Source: Clonostachys chloroleuca (taxonomy: Eukaryota; Ascomycota; Sordariomycetes; Hypocreales; Bionectriaceae). From it: a DNA stretch of 64,000 bases. The notes below the pieces were generated by a model, which saw only the letters and a list, made by a program, of their open reading frames with translations, did no database searches and was not told where the DNA came from. The stretch covers positions 62,001 to 126,000 of the forward strand of contig JBANAY010000003.1 in the NCBI GenBank assembly GCA_037952775.1, written 5' to 3'. Each line of letters opens with the position of its first letter. Within the stretch, counting starts at the first letter, position 1. The translations under genes and the position numbers were made by a program. Positions 45,088-56,019 of this stretch are shown here, one piece after another.

Positions 45088-47682
45088 GGCCGGCGACGGC
45101 TTTTGATAAATTGACCAGCTAGATGGTCACCCCTGGAGTTTAGATAGATAGAGCGGACGGTTTTGTGGGCAAGAGACGATCATTATGCCTGGGGGTATAG
45201 TATATAGTAGGACGGGGTGACGCCATTCGGGTTTGGGAAGGCGTTGATTGATGGTGTGAATAATCTGTTGACCTATTGAGAAGAAGAAACTAAGAAATGA
45301 GATATCAAACCTCCTTAATCTAGTTAGCCAACACATGTAGACCGTTGATGTGTTATCGAGACTTCTCACGTGTTGATGTTTTTGGTTCTACTGTGGCCTG
45401 GGCGGTGCTGTATCAAGGAAAGACTGCCTGGGAGTAGCTTAATGTCCTTCCACTTATTACCAAATCTATCTTACGCTAATGTTAATCCTCGTAGTCGATG
45501 CCTCTATCAGACTTAGAGGCGTGGCGACTCCACTCCTTAGCTCAACTACCTCGGACAGTTCAGCTCATCACAACTGTAGAGCTCTAGTGAACTGCCACAT
45601 TGCCTGTCAACATCATTTAGCGTGAGATTAGACCACCGCCACAACCGTGTAGATCATATCTCCTTCGTCTCTAGTATAGCTAGCTTACGGGCGAAAGGAT
45701 CATCAGGCCAACGCACGTGGTTGGCAAAGGAGCCCTGAGGGAATTCCATGAAGCTCCGGAACGGGATTCCGAATTCTAAAATTCCATATCTGCAGGTAGG
45801 ACCTTGCTAATACAGAAAACAGAATGCGTTTGACTGCCGATACGTCCGACTGGATCTTGGTCTAGATAACTCTCATGGATCAGCATCCTACAATGGCTAG
45901 ATTGGCCCACATTTTCAACGCTGATGAATTAAATCGATCCCTCCGGAATAAACGCACCGAGAGCCACCGAACATGAGGTAGACTCAGCCACAGTGAAGCA
46001 TCTGTTCTTTTCTTGACGCGCCCTCTCTCTTTTGTACTTCCTTGATGTCCTACCCAGCCAGAATCTTTAGAAGTGCGTTTTTCTCATTATATTTTTTCGA
46101 CTATCGCTGATGCTTGCCCTTGAATTCTCTGCCTTTTCTCTCACTTTGTTTTTGATGCCGCTGGAGCTGCCTTTTGAGTTCTTTTCCTTATCGAGGCTTA
46201 GGCTTCCAAGTCCAAAGTCTCTTCGCCTCCTGCGCCTGAGGCTGAGCTTGTAGTACTAGTCTCTTTTCTACACTGTCATGGTTGTCACTCAACTTTTTCC
46301 TTGATCTGGTCATAGGCGCGGGCCCTTATCTGTGTTTTTGTCTTTCTCCTTCGCCAGTTGAAATGTTTGAAGAGGGGTATCTCAGGCCAAGCAATTGCCT
46401 CCAGGAGCACGTGGACGAAATGGCCCTTACTTTGGTTGCGGAGTATCCTCAGACAATAACCTTCCGATGTGAAGTTGTCTGAGTGCCGGACTTCTTATTT
46501 CCTGGCGAATCTTCTGCTCTTTATTGAATACCTTGGACTTGAGAGTGCCCGTGTTCTCCAAGATGTTTTTGGCTCAAGCAATCTAATGCAGTGATCTGGT
46601 CCCACCAGAGAAAGAATTAAACCCATTCAACTGAAGCTGGACAGCCTGTATATTTACTAACAACTACAACCATGTAACGATGCAACCGGCTTAAATCTTG
46701 CTTCATGTGATGTGCTGTATATCAGAAATTAACAGTGAGCTATTCTAAACAATAGTTACGTGAAAAGAAACTAATTTGCGTAATTTACCCACTTGACTTG
46801 TATCCTCCAGACGCCTATCTCTGGTCTGCACAATACCGTTTTACTCGTCCACAATCTAAGTATCTCATCACTGGCACCATTGAAAATGTATCTTCATTTT
46901 CCTTTGCTTCTTAAATGTAAAAGATCAACGAACCACCAACACTAAACCTCGTTGCCCAATCAATTTTCCACGCAAAACCATCGACGCAGAATGTGTTTAC
47001 CGTTGAGAACAGACAGTTTTGCAGTAAGGTTACAGCCTTTTTCTTCTTCTCACGCGTTCATCAGCGAGCCTTAACCTTGAATATATTTGATCAAGACTTC
47101 GTGCAATGAAGAACCAAAGCTTTATGCTGAGAACGATAACCGCCCATTTGCAAGCGATACCCATCTTATGGGCTTCAGATATTAAATGATATCAAGGCCC
47201 TTGCAGAGAAGTTGGGCTTGAGCGATAGGTATAATTTACCCATTTATGCCTAGCGTTAGAACATACTAGCCAGCTACCTGAATGCTTGTAAGAAAGTGGT
47301 TTGTATTGTGTGCGTGCGTTGCATACAGGAAGAGGAATATAGTAAATGATGTGCATACTTAGACAATACTACTGCTTCGTGTGATCGATTAGGAATTGGC
47401 CGATATAGGCCTTTAAAGGAAAGAAATTCGCCCCGCAATATGGTTCTCGCAAAAATTGGTCTCACAGAGTGTAAACAGATATCTATCGTCTTTAATATAA
47501 GGCCAATATCCAGACTACTTATCTAAGCCTCACACACTTTATAGCCGCCAATAATAACTGTTTGAAAGAGTCCTTCAGCATCCCACTTCTCTTGAGCCTT
47601 CCTAAATTGCGCTAACCGTTATCACAATCGCAGCATGTAGAGCGATCACGAATGTAGCTAGGGTCGTTTCACCCTGAGAAAT
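45088..47682. other. 2.6-kb intergenic region
   Basis: No gene could be supported. Short frames (45127-45369 minus, 46282-46482 plus, 47274-47465 minus) lack motifs. The sequence is moderately AT-rich without obvious repeats. Confidence 0.4.
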
Positions 47683-47917
47683 CTACACGCTGTGATGAAG
47701 TTTAGCTTCGCTGTTTACAATGTAAGTGACATTTTATCTCTCACCAGCAAAAGCCCATGTAGCATTGTCCATTTGAACAGTCGCTAGCGCTGCCACAGTG
47801 GGCGTTGAAGTTTTGGGTACATTGGCGTGTCTCCAACCCAGATACCTCAGTCTCGCCGGCGGGTATAGCCAGAACAAGGCTTGAAAAAGTGGCGAGGATA
47901 AAGTAAGACAATTTCAT
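47683..47917 (-). CDS. Small secreted cysteine-rich peptide
   Basis: ATG 47917 opens a 59-aa product with a clear signal peptide (MKLSYFILATFSSLVLA), a short pro-segment IPAGETEVSGLETR, and a mature peptide starting QCTQNFNAHCGSASDCSNG. Unspliced, the frame ends FCW-stop at 47741 with five cysteines. Splicing a 55-nt intron (47690-47744; GTGAGA donor, GCTAAAC branch, CAG acceptor) instead gives ...YMGFCCV and six cysteines, an even number suited to three disulphides. Spacing would be C-x7-C-x5-C-x4-C-x4-CC. I know no family for it. Candidates are an effector-like, defensin-like or signalling peptide. Position is isolated, 2.6 kb from the nearest gene. Confidence 0.6.
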
Positions 47918-50900
47918 TTCTGCGATATCGGTATAGACTTCTTAAATATAAGTGGGAGTGTGATAATCAATGCTGTAATCAATGATGGGAGATGAAGAGA
48001 CAAAAGCAAGCGGTTGAAGAAAATGGCGGAATTCGTACAGCATTTATAATTTCAATGCAATAAGTTCAATACATTATACTTAGTATGTCATTTGTATTCT
48101 GATGGCATTCCCCCACTGTTGGTCCCCAGATCCCTGGAGTCTTACGACTCAAACCGTGCGTAGGCCCTGTGGCAACTCCTTTGTCACAGTGTCCTAAAGC
48201 CAGGGATGATCTTGCCTGGATTTGGGCTGTGAAACTCTACCTATTCAAGAGCTAGGCTAAGCCGCTTCACGGAAATGACTTTCTCCCCATCCACGGAGTA
48301 TCATGCCTTGATTAGTAGAGCGATGCTCCAACACGGCATTGATGTATCTCTTGGACGTGCCAGAGCATGGATCTTCTATCTTTTGGCAGCATTAATTTAC
48401 AGTCCACCTTCCAGAAAAAGAGAATTTATATCTCAAAGGATTGAGAAACCAAAATAATGTCTGCGTCACGTCTGGCCCCCTAATCTTGTCCCATACTAGC
48501 CCTTCCGGAATTGTTCAGAACAATTTTTACCTCCGCTTACATAACTATCAGTTGTGTAAAGATAGAATATCAAAATCTTCCTTTCAGATATTGCAATCTC
48601 CACAGAGTAGGGTATAGACGGATCGTTGAATGCTGTGGAGCTCTGATGTCAACAGCAGGAGAAATCTCTCCACAACTAAGGATTGAATGCGTGTATATAA
48701 TTGAGGGTTGAATCCGTGGCATTATAAAATCAACGTGCGGCCGGTGAGTGTTTACGACATGATCTTTGCATAGATTGGAGTGCGATTAACCTGCCGATGG
48801 AGTGGTTGGTTATGAAGTAGGATTGTGCATCACACTTGCAAGCGCCACGCATGACTCATGATAGTCCCCATCACTTGGCAGGTCTGCCAAGGTAGCATCC
48901 GCATAGGGCCAGGGATTTGGCTCTTGACCTTCTGGATGGAGTTTGAGGAAAACAGCCAATTGAACATTACAACACTATCTATGGAGCTAGATTTCACGTG
49001 AACCTTGTACTGGTTTTCTCAGTGAGCAGTTCTGCATTGTTGAGTCTCGGCAAGCGCTGCACTTGCAGTTAGGTCCGATTCAACGCGAGCAGATGGATGA
49101 CATTCCTGTCTATGTGAAGGTCATGCAAGATTACACCAGACCCACTTCATCTTGAGGACATCTCTTTCCATCTGCCACTCAATGTTTGAGACTAGATTAA
49201 ATACCTCAGGCGGTTGCGTCTATGCTGCCGTCATGTCGCAACTTGCATGTCCCGAAACAAGCGCGGCAGTTCTGGATTTACGGGAATCGTCCTTGCAAGG
49301 GTGCCCAAGAGGTTTCACCCTTACAAGTTGACCGCATCGTATTTGTAGTAACATGTTCATTTCAAGATCTTCCCATCGACTTTCTTTCGGATGATGTACG
49401 TCAGACAAACTTCCAATTCATAGCTTGGTTCATCTCATCCCCCGATAGAAAGAAGCTTGCATCGAGTTTGAAATTCAGAAGCATAGGTGGCAGGTTGTCG
49501 ACGTCGTTCCAAGCAGCGGCAAACTGGGGAGTTTGAGAAGTCAGGTAGCAAACTGCTGATACCGTTATGGCCATGCTGCCTCGACAAGAAATCGAGCGTG
49601 CGCGACACGGGGCTGACCGAATTTACTAAATAAATTTGCTAAGTTGTGATGGCCAGAATCCTGTCCAAACATCTGCGTAGTATTGATAACCAACGTAAAG
49701 GATTTTGATAATCCGCCGGATGGAGAGTGGAACCCCCTCGCAGTCAAAGGAAATGTCATGAGTATAATTGGTGTTGTCAAGTAAGCAATACCCTTGTGAA
49801 ATGGCTATTCCGCCTGAGCAGATGAAACAATACCACCTCCAACAGGCAGGCTAGGGGGTGGTAATGGTACCATCTGCCTACTCCATCCTCAGCCAAGAAT
49901 CAGCCATGTCGGGTTAGTTGTGACACACTCGAATCTGATCCCTGTCTTTGTCACGATAACCTCATCAACTGAGGATCAACGGGTCCTACCAAACGGATGA
50001 TGTCGCTTCCACCGTCAAGTTGTCGGGACCTCGACACAGAAGCACCGCACCATAGTTAGTTAGTTAGTTAGTAGAAGGCATCCACCGACTGTCTCCTCCA
50101 AGCTGTACTTCGAGTGCTTACCACCCAGTGGTACGAGCGGAGAATGTAACGATGCAGGGGGAGGACAACAGTTATGTCAATGATTCCAGCCTTCGGTGAG
50201 CTCGGGTATTCGGGCTCGGAGGTTTTGCATTGTTGCAGGGGCTGGTTTCAGCATGAACAACACAGCCAGTTTTCCGAGACTAGGATGTGTTGAGCGTGGT
50301 GCGCAATCTTGATGACGTGAGCAGAAAGAATCAAGTTGTGTAAAAACTAGGCGATTGAGCGGTATATAAAGCCAGTATGCTGCTACTTTTGCCGAGGCTT
50401 GATACTTGGAGGCCTTTTGCTTCTCTCTCCTGACCGAGACTTTGTTTCTGATTCTAGCTGACCGCACGAACGTGCGATCTAAGACGCAAGGTGCCTACAT
50501 TGATCAAGGCGTTGTTGGCAAGGTAACGATTGTCAAAAATTGGCAGCTGGATCCTTTTGAGTGGCACAGCTTATTAATTACCTACTACACTAACAACCAA
50601 CAATGCAGCGTGATTTATGTTGTAAGGACCGTTATTGCAACCCTCCGTTGCAAGACAAATCTCTCGAAGAATTTAATAAAAGAAAGTCTCAATTTTAAAT
50701 ACACCCATAAGTTAAATCAATTGTTCAATTGAATACGTTTTTCATTCAACCCCGTCCCGAGTAACGCACGATGCAGTGAGGCCAACTGCGTCGTGCCGGT
50801 GAAACAGTTGGTCCCGACCGTACGCAAGTTCCAAAGTCTCATCTGGCGTCTGGTCCGTGACAATATCTCAGCTTTCCGCGAGACCATTTCATTCCTTACA

Positions 50901-50942
50901 TCTTAACAATGCAGTTGAAACTCCAGCCATCATCTGGACTCG
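47918..50942. other. 3-kb intergenic region with a small tandem repeat
   Basis: The stretch contains the promoter of the small peptide gene and no supported gene. Overlapping frames on both strands at 49220-49536 lack motifs. A short AGTT tandem repeat (about five units) lies at about 50054-50074. Confidence 0.45.
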
Positions 50943-52025
50943 ATGAAGGCTTTAGTAACATCGCTCTGGCCTGACGCGCCTACTTGGCGAGAGCGAGACC
51001 CTCTGGATCTCGACGACGCCACCCGCGAGCTTTACAGACGAGCCATCGCTAACCCGTCGTCTCTCAGCGATGCAGAACGGAGAAAGATACTGCGCCGTCC
51101 ATCTCGTGAAGAAGAAGACGCAAGCTCCCGCGAGTTATGTGGCTCCACCATGTCTGAGCTCATCACTAAAGCCATTCAGAATCGCGAATCGCTGACCTAC
51201 CAAGAATCAAAGTTGGTAATGGGCCGGCCTAAGGAAAGTTATCCTGGAGAGATGCTACGGGAAAAGCTTCGGATGAGCGAAAGTGATAGAGACTTGCTCT
51301 CCAAGGCAATGGAGGCCGCACTCACAGAAGACGAAGTTACCGCTCAACTAAATGCCGTTGCCATGCAAAACCTCTGGCGTGAGCATAGTAGTGCTGCATG
51401 GGGGGCTTTGAGTGATTTTGATCGTGCTCTGATCAAGAGAGCCGTACGAATACCATGGCAAGACCACATTATAAAATTGGAAGACCCGATTCGCAAAGCA
51501 GCGATATGCGGATTTGTGGTGTTTTACTCAAATGCAGTCAACTGGCCGACATTCAACGAGCGGATGCAAGCGGCAACGAAGTACGGGTTCGATCTTTGTC
51601 TGTCAAAGATCAAGGACTCAATTAGGGAGGGGTTCACCTTGCACGGGCTACAGTACGACGACGCCGAATCGCTTCAAGACCGCTTCACCGCCATGCGAGA
51701 TGTGGATGAGATCCCCAAAGGCTTGAGGCGGGATGCATTTCTCTACGTTGACGACGAGGCGATGCAATCCCAGGAATCGAGCAGGCCGTTCCTATGGCTC
51801 TGGGAGCCCCAGGAGACTGCTAAGCCGCTGAAGGTCAACGCCAAGCATATAGCACCGCTGCTGATTGCGCGACTGACGCAGCGGGACCTCTCAACAGAAA
51901 AGGCTCAGAAATGGCCTTTCAGGAGCACATCAGACCTAGAGCAGCTGCACAAGGTAGCAGGACGATCGATGAATGGGGCTGGCGAGCGTGATGGTATCTG
52001 GCCTCCCAGCGCAGTTTCAATGTAA
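50943..52025 (+). CDS. Unidentified 360-aa protein with two internal repeats
   Basis: A single open frame runs from ATG 50943 to TAA 52025. Two copies of a 25-residue unit are visible: residues 29-53 (ELYRRAIANPSSLSDAERRK...) and 72-96 (ELITKAIQNRESLTYQESK...), both ending in R/G-R-P. A diverged third copy may lie at 104-130. The sequence is charged and helical (LREKLRMSESDRDLLSKAM), without signal peptide or TM segment. This suggests a nuclear or cytosolic protein. I recognise no domain. An upstream ATG at 50909 is out of frame, and an intron close to the start cannot be excluded. Confidence 0.7.
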   Translation: MKALVTSLWPDAPTWRERDPLDLDDATRELYRRAIANPSSLSDAERRKILRRPSREEEDASSRELCGSTMSELITKAIQNRESLTYQESKLVMGRPKESYPGEMLREKLRMSESDRDLLSKAMEAALTEDEVTAQLNAVAMQNLWREHSSAAWGALSDFDRALIKRAVRIPWQDHIIKLEDPIRKAAICGFVVFYSNAVNWPTFNERMQAATKYGFDLCLSKIKDSIREGFTLHGLQYDDAESLQDRFTAMRDVDEIPKGLRRDAFLYVDDEAMQSQESSRPFLWLWEPQETAKPLKVNAKHIAPLLIARLTQRDLSTEKAQKWPFRSTSDLEQLHKVAGRSMNGAGERDGIWPPSAVSM

Positions 52026-52959
52026 ATCAGAATCAAAGAAACAACAGATTTTCGGTACATGGCAAACCGAAATTAACAAGCTAGAAACACTCTAGGTCTG
52101 TGGCGTCAATAACCACCGCAAAAAGTGAACTGAACTCTATCGTGCATGGCATCTCGCGACGTAAACCTGCCAATACAATTATGTATCGACACCAACACAG
52201 ATATATTAGCCTGGGTGTAGGCCCCACAGTCCGTCTTAGCCGTCAGATTCCACGAGTACAGATCGTTGAGCACAAATGCCGTTAGCTGCCGCAATATCAT
52301 AGCATCCATCGCCCTTCTATACCATGTAGAACTTGGTGCATCCACTGACCATGCCGCTCTGCGTCGGAGCGGGCGTAACTATACTACTTATAAAATCTTA
52401 TAATAGCTTATTGATGATCCCTAGTATTAGTCTAGTGCGGCTCAGATTCATATTTGTTACTTCTGTGAATGGATCGTGTGTCGTATACATACTGCTAATA
52501 GGAGTGAATGGGAGATCCTGTCTACCTAAAAGAGCAGGATGAGCCGTGGCATAACATGGCCGACTAAAAATAGAGCACATGACAGGGGCATCAATGTTCG
52601 CCAAATATTACTGCCGCAGAGCCGCGCAATATGCAATTAAGATTAAGAACTATGGCAGAGTACTCAGTATATCTATCCACATTGCAATATTATATTACTT
52701 ATGCGAAAGTGGTGTACTCGCACGATGGATTAGGAAACCTAGGAACAGTGGGGAAATAATGGCAAGACCTCAGCACATGCTACGGAATTAGAATTAATAA
52801 TCACGTTTTGAGGCAACTGCTTTTGCCTCAGAGCAAACCAACAGAATCATCTCCAGTCACTTTACGACCCGCGTCTGCTGGTTGCAACAAACACTTGGTA
52901 GAAGCCAAAGGGGCCTCCAACAACAAACGTAACAAGGACATCGTCAAGCACTACCCGTT
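52026..52959. other. Intergenic, may contain the lost 5' part of the peptidase relic
   Basis: Nothing is supported before about 52810. From there to 52959 out-of-frame pieces may belong to the N-terminus of the following pseudogene, but I could not assemble them. Confidence 0.35.
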
Positions 52960-54477
52960 ATGTTTGCCAAGCTTGAAGAAAAGTGCCACTTCGAGACATT
53001 TGTGGCCCATAGCTGGCTCCCTGGTGGCAAGACATTCTAGTATCGTCGCGCCACAGCCGAGGATAAGGTCGAGTTTGTCCTCGTTGATATTGACGGACAG
53101 CCAGTTCGACCAGCTTTTCACCACAGAGACCTGGCCAGGCAGCTAGAAAAGCATGCGGGGAGCTCCCTCGGCTCGGACAAGCTACCCTTTACTTGGATTG
53201 AGATAGAAGATGGCCTTGTGCATTTCCGTTTCCAAAAGCAGATCTGGGAGTACAACATCGAGGAGATGTACTCCGCACATAGAAGGGCCAATTCTCACAG
53301 GGGAATCCTGCACTGGCTTACGGGGGTGCGCCGAGCAGCCACCAGCCTGGACGAAGGAAAGTCATTGTGAGTTTCACCAACAATACAAGATCGGTTTTCG
53401 ACATATACGCTGTCAAGCCGAGTGGAGAGACAACATTTTACCTCAGTATCAGTCAAGGCCAGACACTCCTGCAGAGATCGAATATCGGTGTTGTATGGAA
53501 GTTTGTAGGAAGCCGAAGCAGGGCCAAGGGTGTGTATTATGTACCAGACATGCAGCATGATGCTATTATTCTCGTTGATACCAACTTTAACGAATACATA
53601 GGAACCTGCGACTCTGACCTCCCGAAAGGCTGGGAGGAACGTATAATTGAGACAGGTCTCGTTTACTATCCCGATCATAACACCAAATCTACGAGTTGGC
53701 GTCTTCCTTTCCGTAGTTTTCCAACCATCAGCCCCAACCAAATGGGGAGTTCTCCCCGATTTGAGACAGAAGGTAGCGATTCTCCTCAGTCTCAATTCAA
53801 TCAACTTGCAGAGGTGGAGAAGAGCGGAGACGACGAAACGACGGTATTTATTCATCAGTATAATGTGTGGATGAGATCGTCGAGGGAAGAGCGTGGACTG
53901 TCCAGCGGCGGCAATTCAGAGTCGCCTTATGTTTCAAAGACTATACTCATTTCACCTAATAAGCAGTCGGCAATTGTATGGCAATGTATGGCCGCCGAGG
54001 ATATGAGCATGTCGTATAATATCGACTATACACCAGACAATCAGTTCCTGCCCAAGCTCATTCAGATATCAACACAACTTCCTGCGGATTCCATTCGGGC
54101 CGGCCGTCCCCGACTCTTCAGTGTCAGCACCCAGAGTGAGATTTCTACGACTGATGACCTCTTTTCCAATCCCTTTCCATCCATGACTTGGGCTGGATTC
54201 TCAGGGGAGACGAGTACCGCTTTTTGTTTATCAAGCGCGGCCTCCAGTGTAGGAGAAGACTCGGGATTAACATCAGGAGGACGGGAGGCTGCTGTTGGTG
54301 GTTGGTGGCCTGGATACGGTCGTTAATCCCGCATCCACTATGCGTCTGGCTACCGAGTTGAACCGAAATGGAAGGGAATACGAGTTGCTCTTCATCCCTG
54401 ATGGCGGTCATAACTGCGGCTCAGGGTCTGGAAGGAAAAAGGTAGCAAGGTTTTTACGAAACCATCTGGAACCCTAG
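52960..54477 (+). pseudogene. Prolyl-oligopeptidase/DPP IV-type peptidase relic carrying VHL-beta and WW domains
   Basis: The N-part (52960 on) reads MFAKLEEKCHFETFVAHSWL, GQPVRPAFHHRDLARQLEKH and LPFTWIEIEDGLVHFRFQ, as in S9 peptidases. An in-frame TAG stands at 53038-53040. After a one-base shift near 53367 an intact frame begins with a VHL-beta-like domain (FTNNTRSVFDIYAVKPSGE, NIGVVWKFVG; 53367-53591). A canonical WW domain follows (LPKGWEERI...GLVYYPDHNTKSTSW..P; 53619-53708), then a DPP IV N-domain (YNVWMRSS, SPYVSKTILISPNKQSAIVWQC). Near 54200 the frame shifts in a G-run (DEYRFLFIKRG), and a large deletion leads directly to the C-terminus VVGGLDTVVNPASTMRL and PDGGHNCG. These carry the catalytic Asp and His; the catalytic Ser region is missing. 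The gene cannot encode an active peptidase. Confidence 0.75.
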
Positions 54478-54824
54478 GAGGCGGAACCTTACTTTTTTTC
54501 ATAAATTACCTTGGTTCTTGGGAACCTTGGTATGCTTGGGCTTTCAAATATAAATTACATTAAATAAGTATCGATCATTTTCCACCTCAATATTCTTATT
54601 TGCCTGCCAAAGCTATACAGAGCCTTGCTGCTCAACTTCACTTTAGTAGCTCCTTCATAGCAGTCGCACCAGATCTTTCTCTCTCCAATTTCTTTATTGG
54701 GCCGCCGGGTAAATCGTGCCAAATGGTCGCTCCCCAAACCAACACCTGGCATCTCTCACTCAAGTCTCATTTCACAGCATTCCTCTTTATCTTCCAACTG
54801 TAAGACCTATTCTGCGCCAAACGC
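54478..54824. other. Short intergenic region
   Basis: About 350 bp between two convergent genes. I see nothing coding in it. Confidence 0.4.
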
Positions 54825-55709
54825 CTAGTAGTATAAATCTCGAGTGTTATTAGGTCGACTTAGCGCCGTGGATACTGAGCGCCGTATCATTGTGGTCCCC
54901 GCAAGCGGCTCGAAATACTGCTCGGGGTTGGCCGGCTGCGTCCAGTTCGGGCGGCAGTAATTGTTACACTCATGTTGGGAAAAGAAAGAGCTGATACCCG
55001 CAGGGCCAAGATCCGTCACACCATACTCGCGTCTCCGTGATAGAATGACTGGGTCGGAGAGGACAATCTCATGTTGATATATGCCCCCTTGAAGGTCACA
55101 AAGGACGAAGAAGCCTCCGGACACGTGGTAACTGAAGTGACTGAGCGCTTGCATCACTTCGCCCCATGATCCCGAATCATTGAACCAGCCACTGTTGCTG
55201 TTGAACTTGATATAATTGTTGATGAACGGTTCACACAAATGCTTCGTGCCCGCCCACTCGCCGGCTTCATCATCAAATGTCCATACCGCAGGTACGTTGA
55301 TCTTGACATTTTTGTTGATAATGTTTAGGTCGTTAAAACGATCCACAATCTCGAGCGCCTTGTCTACCGCCTTGATGTCAAGGGTGAAGTAGTCCGACTC
55401 GAAGACAGCGCCGGTTTTGAACCATTTGATGGCACTTGCCTGGCCTCGACGCGGACCAGATGTATATCTCCCTTTGGCGACGTAGCGGAAGGATCCCTCG
55501 CTAAATGGATCTTCCAGCTCATCCCATGGCACCTCGCATCTTGACGAATCATTGTATCGACCGCTAGCTGACTGTGTCGCTCGCGGAGTATCAGATCTGT
55601 AGCCGTGAACACAAGCTGCACATCGCGAGATCCCTTCACCTTTTGTGTATTGATTGGCGGTGTACGACGAGCGAGGCAAGTCGCGGCCGCATGAGGCGCA
55701 TTCACGCAT
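54825..55709 (-). CDS. Alpha-kinase (MHCK/EF2 kinase type) with N-terminal Cys4 motif
   Basis: One exon, 294 aa. Residues 4-33 carry C-x2-C...C-x2-C (CASCGRDLPRSS...RCAACV), a likely zinc-binding knuckle. The alpha-kinase domain follows: FSEGSFRYVAKGRY, the ATP lysine in SAIKWFKTG, a long helix (DIKAVDKALEIVDRFN), CEPFINNYIKFNSNSGWF, and ALSHFSYHVSGGFFVLCDLQGG with the catalytic Asp, then VLSDPVILS. The zinc-binding C-terminal signature is FFSQHECNNYC. Alpha-kinases are atypical Ser/Thr kinases. In filamentous fungi they occur in variable multigene families of unknown targets. No lesions were seen. The head-to-head neighbour is the F-box gene, about 310 bp away. Confidence 0.9.
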   Translation of the reverse strand: MRECASCGRDLPRSSYTANQYTKGEGISRCAACVHGYRSDTPRATQSASGRYNDSSRCEVPWDELEDPFSEGSFRYVAKGRYTSGPRRGQASAIKWFKTGAVFESDYFTLDIKAVDKALEIVDRFNDLNIINKNVKINVPAVWTFDDEAGEWAGTKHLCEPFINNYIKFNSNSGWFNDSGSWGEVMQALSHFSYHVSGGFFVLCDLQGGIYQHEIVLSDPVILSRRREYGVTDLGPAGISSFFSQHECNNYCRPNWTQPANPEQYFEPLAGTTMIRRSVSTALSRPNNTRDLYY

Positions 55710-56019
55710 GGTCAGAGAAAGGCAGGTTATTGAGGTGGAGGTGGGACTTCAGACGATGGCGAATAGTTTCAACGACGGCACTTTAAATGAAGGTAGATCT
55801 TGCTGCCTGAGGCCTTTCACGGTGTTTCTGGCAAAGTTATTTGTCGCAGGTGGGGTGGAATGAAGATACAACCAATCAAAGGAAAGTAAATTGCGGAGTT
55901 AAAGTTATACAGCTTATGTTATTTGAGTGTTGGTCCAGGTCTTCAAATGCCAAAAGACATTCCTCAAAATCCCTTTTTTTTTCCAAACTGTCGTGAACAG
56001 CACCACACCGCCATTCGAG
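55710..56019. promoter_or_regulatory. Shared promoter region of alpha-kinase and F-box genes
   Basis: These 310 bp separate the divergent start codons of the kinase (55709, minus) and the F-box protein (56020, plus). A bidirectional promoter is inferred from layout only; no specific operator was recognised. Confidence 0.35.

Noticed and set aside
49220..49536. Plus-strand 104-codon frame with an antisense partner
   Set aside because: No domain, no conserved look, no splice context.
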